Below the pieces are notes generated by a model. It saw nothing but the letters and a program-made list of their open reading frames with translations. It was not told the origin of the DNA and did not search any database. Of a stretch of DNA of 64,000 nucleotides, positions 57,096-64,000 are shown piece after piece. The stretch is taken from the NCBI RefSeq assembly GCF_035046505.1, contig NC_089826.1, positions 7,234,254 through 7,298,253 on the forward strand, written 5' to 3'. The DNA is from Tiliqua scincoides. Lineage: Eukaryota > Chordata > Lepidosauria > Squamata > Scincidae. The translations under genes and the position numbers were made by a program. Position 1 is the first letter of the stretch. The number at the start of each line of letters is the position of its first letter.

Positions 57096-57759
57096 AGACA
57101 CGCGTATGCTGGGTGTTCCATTAAGATGGAACACAGCAGAAGGTCTGTAAAGGGATCAAGGAGGAGTCCTTCCACTTGTCAACCTCCAGCCATAGACTAT
57201 GCTTGCACAGATGACCAGATGAAGGCAACTTCGTTGCAAATGTGTCCTCATTGCCAGGTCAATGAGTGCTTGAGGTTGCACCTTTCTTGGGGAAAGAAGG
57301 GAAAGGTTCGTTCCCATTGGAGTTCCCTGGGGAGTAAGGAGATTCCTTTGGTGATACAGGTGGAACAATGCTGCTCTTTACCCCAGCTGCAAAGCATAAA
57401 TAATTGTGCTTGGCATCTCTGCATGTTGGGGTTCACAGGCTGATGTGAGCCCCTTTCTAGAATCAGATTGTAAGAGGTTGTGGCTTCTCTCTGTTCCTTG
57501 GGATTCCTGTGAAGTGAATTTCTGTCATTATGTGCCATGCAGGTTCTGTACCCACCAAGGGCAGTGTTGCAGGTGTACGTACCAGTGTACGGATTCCAGG
57601 CACCTAATGCATTCTGAAACCCACAGGTGCCAACTAAAATCACTAAGAGGCTGTGCCCACAATCCCAGTTTGCATGCATGCAATGATCCGGAAAGGGCCT
57701 TCTCTCTTTGCTCACAGCAACTCCAGCTTCAGATGAGCCCTGGCCCCAATACACTCTCC
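57096..57759. other. Spacer, nothing recognised
   Basis: No repeat words. The minus frame 57248-57754 (168 codons) is fairly long but shows no domain and no likeness to a known family, and the plus strand is open over the same bases. Confidence 0.35.
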
Positions 57760-58166
57760 ATCTGTATACATCAGTAGTTTCTCACACATTTAGCACCAGG
57801 ACCTACTTTTTAGAAAGAGAATCTGCCAGGGCCCACTGGAAATGATGCCATGACCAGAAGTACCATCATCAAGCAGGAAAATTTCTAACAATCTTGGGCT
57901 GCAATCCTACCCACACTTTCTCATGCGTAAGTCCCATTTACTATAACTGTTAAAATATACACAGTGGCCTGTTAAAAGTACAGGTCTGTAACATTTCCCC
58001 AAATCAAGTCTAATAGATTAAAAATAAAATACTGAAATGAATGTGGACCCACCTGAAATTCGCTTGTGACCCACAGTGTGAGAAACACTAGTATACATTA
58101 TTTACATTTCTCCAATACCTGTGTTGCAAATTTTAAACATTCAACTGTTTTTCTAAGCAAAAAGCT
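57760..58166. repeat. Segment duplicated at 58768-58849, copy A (with hAT inside)
   Basis: Outside the MITE, 57760-57771 plus 58099-58166 matches 58768-58849 at about 85 percent by eye. Shared words: ATCTGTATACAT, ATTTACAT(T/C)TCTCCAATAC, ACATTCAACT, CAAAAAGCT. Confidence 0.8.
57772..58090. mobile_element. hAT MITE, CAGTGGTTCTC family, perfect 8-bp target duplication
   Basis: CAGTAGTTTCTCACACATTT and ACCCACAGTGTGAGAAACAC(TA) are inverted. GTATACAT flanks it at 57764-57771 and 58091-58098. A duplicate of the flanking DNA at 58768 lacks the element, showing the empty site. Confidence 0.94.
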
Positions 58167-58659
58167 CTATTTTCTTCAGCAATGAATGAATGTGTAGTTC
58201 ATTTTATCAAGCTCTGTAAGCTACTCTGTGAGGTATTTCTGTTGTTGAAAACATGTACAGAAATATTCATAATACCAATTTTGTTTTCCTCTGACAGCCA
58301 CAGCACAGCATTTGGTGGGCAGTGGATTGGAGGAAAGAGCCTTGTCTAAATGGGGCACAAGAGGGGCTTGTGCCTTACTTGGCACAATTGGCTGCCAGCT
58401 TCCTATGTAACTTTGCCTCCCATTTTAATCAGTTCTATCCCAATATTTCAGGGTCATAGGTTAAGGAAATGGAAGGACATCCGGTTCATTTTATTGCTGT
58501 TAGATTTGCTTGCAATACAAATAATGAAGACATTCAGGTGAGGCAATTACACAAGCTAATTTGTATGTGGAATGCTGAGATGCGTACATTGTACAGACAG
58601 ATAATGGAGGTCCATCCAGAAATATAAACTGTTAAGTTAGGATGAAAAGGGAAAAAAGG

Positions 58660-61600
58660 CATCATGGTCAAACATAGCTATTTATTTTTTTCCTTATAAA
58701 CAGCATTCAGTTCCTTACTGAAAAAGCCTAGAATTTATATATTTTTTTCATCCCATCACTTACAACAATCTGTATACATTATTTACATCTCTCCAATACA
58801 TGTGTTGCAGAATTTCAGACATTCAACTTTTTTCTAATCAAAAAGCTGTTTGCATTTAAAACAAGTATTGATCAATAATGACTACAAACTGAAGTAATAT
58901 TGGCACAGTCCGCTTACAGTACAGGTCTCTGTGTTACATTACATATTTTAAGCCTTTTTTTCCAACTGCTTTGAAGTATTTCAAGAAGCAGACATCAAGA
59001 TTACAGTGTTGTACCTGCAATACCTTTGCCTCTGGTGAGCAGACCCAGTGCCAGATTTTGGGAGTCCCTGATGAGCTCATGCAGAAAGGCACATTCCCCA
59101 GACACAGCACATAAAAACAGGAAGGGGGGGGGGAGAAGAGCTAAGTAAAGCACAGGAAAAGCCAATTTATACAATCAGCAGAATCCACTGTTACGCTTAT
59201 TCTGAACCATTTCGCTTCCAATTGCAGACAGGGTAGCAGGGAAGGCTGAGCACACCTGACACACGGAAATTCTTTGCAAATGATAATTAACATGTCAAGG
59301 ACATGGATGCAAGTCAGCTTTCTTCTCAATGTGCTGCTCTTTTGCTGCAGGATTTATTTTTCCTCATTCAAACACACCATTCCCATCATCAGCACAAATT
59401 GCAGTTCAAAATGGAGAAGTCCAAGGAAAGGTTTAGTACTTGATTCTGCTGAATGCATAAAACTAGTACTCTGTCAGACTGGAGACGGCGGCCACAGCAA
59501 GTTACTCTGCAGACCATATGATCCTGAGTGTTCCCTCTGTCAAAGCAGAGCACAAGCAAGGGATTCCAGTGCTTTTCTAGCCTTCTTTCCCCTACACTGC
59601 ATCTAAGACTGAGCAGGAATTAGGTGGATCTGCTTGCAGTCCCCAGATATCAGGATTACCAGTGAGGAGTATTTATTCAAGCCTTTTTTTTTTTTTTTAA
59701 AGAAACTCCACTGCAGGTCAAAGGTATTGTCTCTTGTGGCAATGTTTAGCAACACAACATTTGCAAATAAATGTATTCAAAACAGCATGGAACCAAATGA
59801 CCTTTCAAAAGATTTGTGTTCCCAAATGACCTAGTTATACATGTACAAAAATAATGAGTACAGTTTAGTGGCTATAAAAATTAATTTCCCCTAAAAATAG
59901 GGTAATCTATGAAAAACTAGTGAAAGGGCAGTTCTTGGGAGGGGGAGAACCAAGCAAACAGATGAAGCATATTAAAATCTGAGTTACTTTGCAATTTTAA
60001 GAGGAAACTGTTTTCTTAAAAAAGGAAACTGTGTACAACTGACAGAAGTAAGGTCATCAACTAAACTTTTACATATTAATCTCTCTTCTAAAGTGGCTAG
60101 TGGTTCTAGCAATGCAGTCAAGAATACCCAAAAAGATCTTTCCCATTAACAGAAATTCAATGCAAAGAGAAAAATTAATGTACTAAGCAATGTGCTGCAA
60201 TTGCAAAATTGGCAGGTCCATGTTCATGTTATGATTTAACAATATGAAAGCTGGCATTTTGCATACAATATAGTATTCCAGGGGACAAAGTCAGCTGGTT
60301 CAGGACTTTACCTAATAAAACAAAATTAAAAACTTTGTGTGGCAAATTCAAAGCAAGAGCTTAAGGAAGAGAAAGGAAACACCTGAAAAGATGTGAAGAA
60401 TCAATATGTAAAGGAATCAAAAAGGCAAATAGGTCTTTTGCCTGTCAAGAAAGCTTCAGAGGGAGATTTCAGTCCTAATATGTTGACAGAGCCTCTGCAT
60501 TCAAACTCAAGGTAACTGCAAATACTCGGAATTCTACATTGCATAGTAAGCAGGAAAAGAAAATGACATCTCTTCTTTTGAATGTTGCTTCAGCTATACC
60601 AACAGCAGACTGTGGGGACATTTTTTCATTTGTGCAATTAACATGGATCCCTGACATGAATATGCAGACGTACAATTTCTGTGGCCAGAATTTAAATATT
60701 CTGTCCTAACAAGGTAAACTCTCTGAAGTAAATTAAATTACTGGCCTAGGATAGCACAACAGGACTGGTTTCAATAGACTTGCCCCTGTTTTTATGATTG
60801 CTAACAGTTTTGCAGTCTCATCTAACCGAGGTAGATGACCTCTTGAAGTCATCAGTTGCAATGAGAGAATACACAGGTAGCTGAAACAGTAGCAAAACTG
60901 GTTCAGAATGATTTGAAGCTAAGGATCTTCCTTTATAGTGGAAGGAGAACAATGTTAATAAATGACTGGTTGTGACTAGAAAGATAGCCTGCTCCCAGTG
61001 TTCACTATGTCTGAATAACAGCCAATGTTTAGTATCAGAAAGCAATCCAGTATCTACTAGAATATCCCTTTAAAACTAAATCCCAGATCCAAACTGTGAT
61101 TTTGGTGGGGGTTTTGTTTTTTTAAAATGATACTATAGGCTTTACTTTTCAAGATCTACTTCACTTGTTCAGTCAAAAAAAGACTTTTGGATTAGAATTT
61201 TTAACATGCCCTTCTTAAAAAACAGTACATTGGGGGGCCTTAAAAACCACTGAAAAACTTACAAATTAAAAAAAACTGCAAAGGGATACCAATTTTAAAT
61301 GCAGTATTAGTATCTTCAGTGCTTTTGTCTTCGAGTTTAATGCACTCAGAGTTTATCCAAACAGTACTCTCAATGATCTCCAGACTTTTATTATCTGACC
61401 AGAGTCAGCAATGAAAGCAAATCAACGTTTTTATTAATTATTTTCCTGGCCAGTAAGTATCTGGAACTTCACACATTCTGTTCATATCCTTAAGAAAGGT
61501 TCACGATAAGTTTTTAGAAGCATGTAATCTCAAAATTATTTAATATAAATATGACACAAATAATATGGCCAGAGTACTCACCACAACCCTAAAATAAAAA

Positions 61601-63650
61601 TGTTTATTTAAGACTCCTACAAATTCTCAGATCCAAGAATGTGTCTATGGCAAATGTTTAAACAGTCCTCTGTTAGAAAAGATTTTTCAAATTATAGCTG
61701 TCCTTATTTCAAAACTGCCTATCTATAAACCCCAGCAAGAAAAAGATATTAATTCTCAAACATATTTTAGTATTTCCAATTTCAAGATTATAAACCTGAC
61801 CTGACTTCTAAAAATCAAGCATGGACAAAATTGGCATATGAAACTTAGTCTCATGTGTGCTATTCTGCACGCAGAACAGTGATTCTCCATGCACCACCTA
61901 CAATTATAAAGGACTACCTAATTATCAAGGCCAAAAACTACAAATAAAATAGAGCTAGATAGCAAAATCATGGTATTACTTGTAGTACTGGGTTACGAAT
62001 AACTCAGGACCACTTCACAAGCTACAGACAATATTGTATACCTGTTAAAACAGTAATATTCAAATCATGCATTGCATATGAATGTAATCTCATGTGGACT
62101 CACAAAACATACTATGAGGTTATGATATAGACAAGATTTTAAAGAGAACATCCATGCACTTGAAAAATTATGGTTTCAATAGGTGTACAATACATGTCTG
62201 TAATGTTTATTCGTCACAATGCTAATGGTTGACATGACTTTCAAACGAGCTTCATCTAATAATGGATAGCTCTCCAGCCTATGTAGACTAATTCATGGCT
62301 TTCAATCATATGTAAGTCAGTGATGCAAAAGCAGGGGAAAGTTAGGATGTGACAACAAACATTCCATGATATTTAACATCTATATGCTCAGGGATGTTTC
62401 AGATGCCCAGAAAAGATCTAATTGTGCATAGAACTCTAAATAAAATATAAGCTATGGGAATCAGGGAGGAAGTTCATTGCTGGACAATGGTCACTTCAAT
62501 GACTGGCTACATTAACTTAAATGAGGGCATGTACATGCATGCATGGACGCATGCGCAAGAGACAAAGTTATATAGACTTGCTGCTATGTTTCACATAAGC
62601 AGATATAGTTATTTCAGCATGAGAAACTGTAATTGCAAAGAGACTGTGAGCTCAAGATGCAAGGAGTAGCAAGAGGTCCATATAGCAACATCTCTTTGAG
62701 ACACCTAACACTGAAATAAGCAAAGAGTTCCTTTTGACATAATTTCCAAACTGCTTTCCCCTTTTGTTTTCACTTGATGCTCCTGAAAGACTGACAGTTT
62801 ATTGGGTAGGAAAGCTACAAGATAATGCAACCTGAATGGACAATCAAAACAGTAATACTGCTGGATCTGAATGATAATCTGTAGAACAAATATAAGAAAG
62901 TGGTCAATCCCCCCCCAGTCCCGCTATTCTTTGTTCTTGACTAACGCAAAATTTGAAAGTTGGGTTGCTGAGTAGGGATAACAGATACAGGAATGACAAC
63001 CTCTCTTTTTCCCCTCTCCATAGCCCACATTCATCTCTAAAGGCAATGGTTTTGTATTAAAAGCTGGAGATCACTGATAGAAGTTATGGCTTTTTAAAAA
63101 GTTTTACACATAACAAGTGTTACTAAGTGTCCTGGGTAGCAGTTTGTGTTTTCTGTTTCCAGCAATGTTCTTTGTATGTGCTTTGTACCTCAGAAGCAAG
63201 TCTGCCAAGGCACTTAGAGAACGTTAAGTTTCTTAAGGACTTTCTGAGAAAGGGTCTCAATGGGCAATGAAGAACCCATACAACCAGCAGTGTCACATTT
63301 CCCAACAAGCATGGTTTTTTTCCTTTAGAATCACTCGACATCTGCTAAGAAAATTACACAATGAACAATAACAAAAAGCCATCTACTGTGTTTGTGTGTG
63401 TCACTAAAAGACAAAGGAGTTACTCTAATAAAAGCACAGAGAATGAATCTAGGTTGCCTAAACAAAAACAGAACTAGTTTCCTTTTGTTTCTATATTAAA
63501 AAAAAAAAATTAAGGCTGCAATTCTCTACACACTTGCTCAAGAGTAAGTCCCATTGATCTCAATGAGTGTGCAGAGGATTGCAGTCCAAATCCCTAACAC
63601 ACCACATGCCTGCTTAAAGAAACAAATAATTTGCACAAATCCGCTTCTGC
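58660..63650 (-). other. MOB1B: Probable MOB1B 3'UTR
   Basis: Nearly 5 kb immediately downstream of the MOB1B stop, AT-rich and, apart from one small palindromic repeat at its start, without LINE or hAT pieces. That contrasts with the rest of the window and suggests it is transcribed and constrained. Candidate polyadenylation signals on the minus strand include AATAAA at 58681-58686. Human MOB1B also has a very long 3'UTR. The end point is inferred. Confidence 0.55.
63514..63592. repeat. Squamate palindromic repeat in MOB1B 3'UTR
   Basis: GGCTGCAATTCTCTACACAC and GTGTGCAGAGGATTGCAGTC are near-perfect inverted ends, with AGAGTAAGTCCCATTGATCT between. It starts about 60 bp after the stop codon. 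Confidence 0.82.
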
Positions 63651-63728
63651 TTATCTGTCTTTTGAAGTGAGTTTCTCAATCAGTTCTTGAAGTGGAGCAA
63701 GTTCTCTTCTGTCTATAAGATTAAATTC
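63651..63728 (-). CDS. MOB1B: MOB1B last coding exon (C-terminal 25 residues)
   Basis: Acceptor CTCCCACAG, then EFNLIDRRELAPLQELIEKL and TSKDR, then TAA. This equals the vertebrate MOB1 C-terminus. The LTSKDR ending fits MOB1B, where MOB1A has LGSKDR. MOB1 proteins bind and activate LATS1/2 and NDR kinases after MST phosphorylation in Hippo signalling. The other exons lie beyond the right edge of the window. Same strand as DCK, with the DCK start about 9.8 kb further on. Confidence 0.93.
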   Translation of the reverse strand, partial: EFNLIDRRELAPLQELIEKLTSKDR

Positions 63729-64000
63729 CTGTGGGAGGCAGAAATAAAGCCAACATCTCAGTTGCATATTTAGCAGGCAATTCATGAGTTAAACAGCTTT
63801 GTTAAGGAACTGTAAGCAAATTATCCTATAGGCTCCCTGAAATGATGTATTAAGCTAGGGAGAAAAGCCGCTAATCTAGCATGGTAGAATATAAACAAGG
63901 GCAATGCCAGCTGAACAAAGACTTAAAAGGGATCCCTACTGAGGGATAAAAAGGAAGCACCCTGTGGAGAAGACAACACAGAAACCATTCCTTTCGCTCA

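Noticed and set aside
57248-57754. 168-codon minus frame in the DCK-MOB1B spacer
   Set aside because: No recognisable family; cysteine- and tryptophan-scattered composition with a 123-codon frame on the other strand. Probably chance.
1-64000. Endogenous retrovirus or other LTR element
   Set aside because: No paired long terminal repeats, primer-binding site or gag/pol/env wording was noticed. The reverse-transcriptase remnants here are all non-LTR (CR1, L2, C2HC LINE).

Overview
This window is vertebrate nuclear DNA with split genes, long non-coding stretches and many interspersed repeats. The repeat set points to a squamate reptile, probably a lizard: CR1 tails ending in the TTCTTATG motif, L2 copies with TAA-type tails, a LINE with a C-terminal C2HC finger, 5S-rRNA-headed SINEs, MIR-like SINEs and many short hAT-type MITEs. 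The genus cannot be told from the sequence alone.

Two protein genes are certain, both on the minus strand. DCK (deoxycytidine kinase) is complete at 43812-53836. Its seven coding exons total 771 bp and encode 256 residues, and every junction is GT/AG with the reading phase kept. The last coding exon of MOB1B (Hippo-pathway LATS/NDR co-activator) lies at 63651-63728, followed by a probable long 3'UTR down to about 58660. Reading minus-strand-wise, the order MOB1B then DCK, same orientation, is the order I recall for human 4q13, where SLC4A4 comes next. No SLC4A4 exon was recognised in the 42 kb downstream of DCK.

Layout: 1-42 kb is an intergenic, repeat-rich stretch holding no gene I can support. 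42.3-53.8 kb is DCK with its 3'UTR. 53.8-54.3 kb is its CpG-rich promoter. 54.3-58.6 kb is the DCK-MOB1B spacer, with hAT copies, a hairpin MITE, a GC-rich CCAAT cluster and a tandem array of a squamate palindromic repeat. 58.7-64 kb is the 3' end of MOB1B, nearly repeat-free.

Most of the unusual material is repeat structure. A four-unit tandem array built from an internally deleted CR1 tail stops about 15 bp short of the DCK exon 1 splice donor. A LINE family and the 5S-derived SINEs share the same 3' tail. Four hAT-type insertions have perfect 8-bp target duplications, and one of them sits in a segment whose second copy nearby shows the empty site. I found no previously undescribed functional system, and the two host genes look ordinary.
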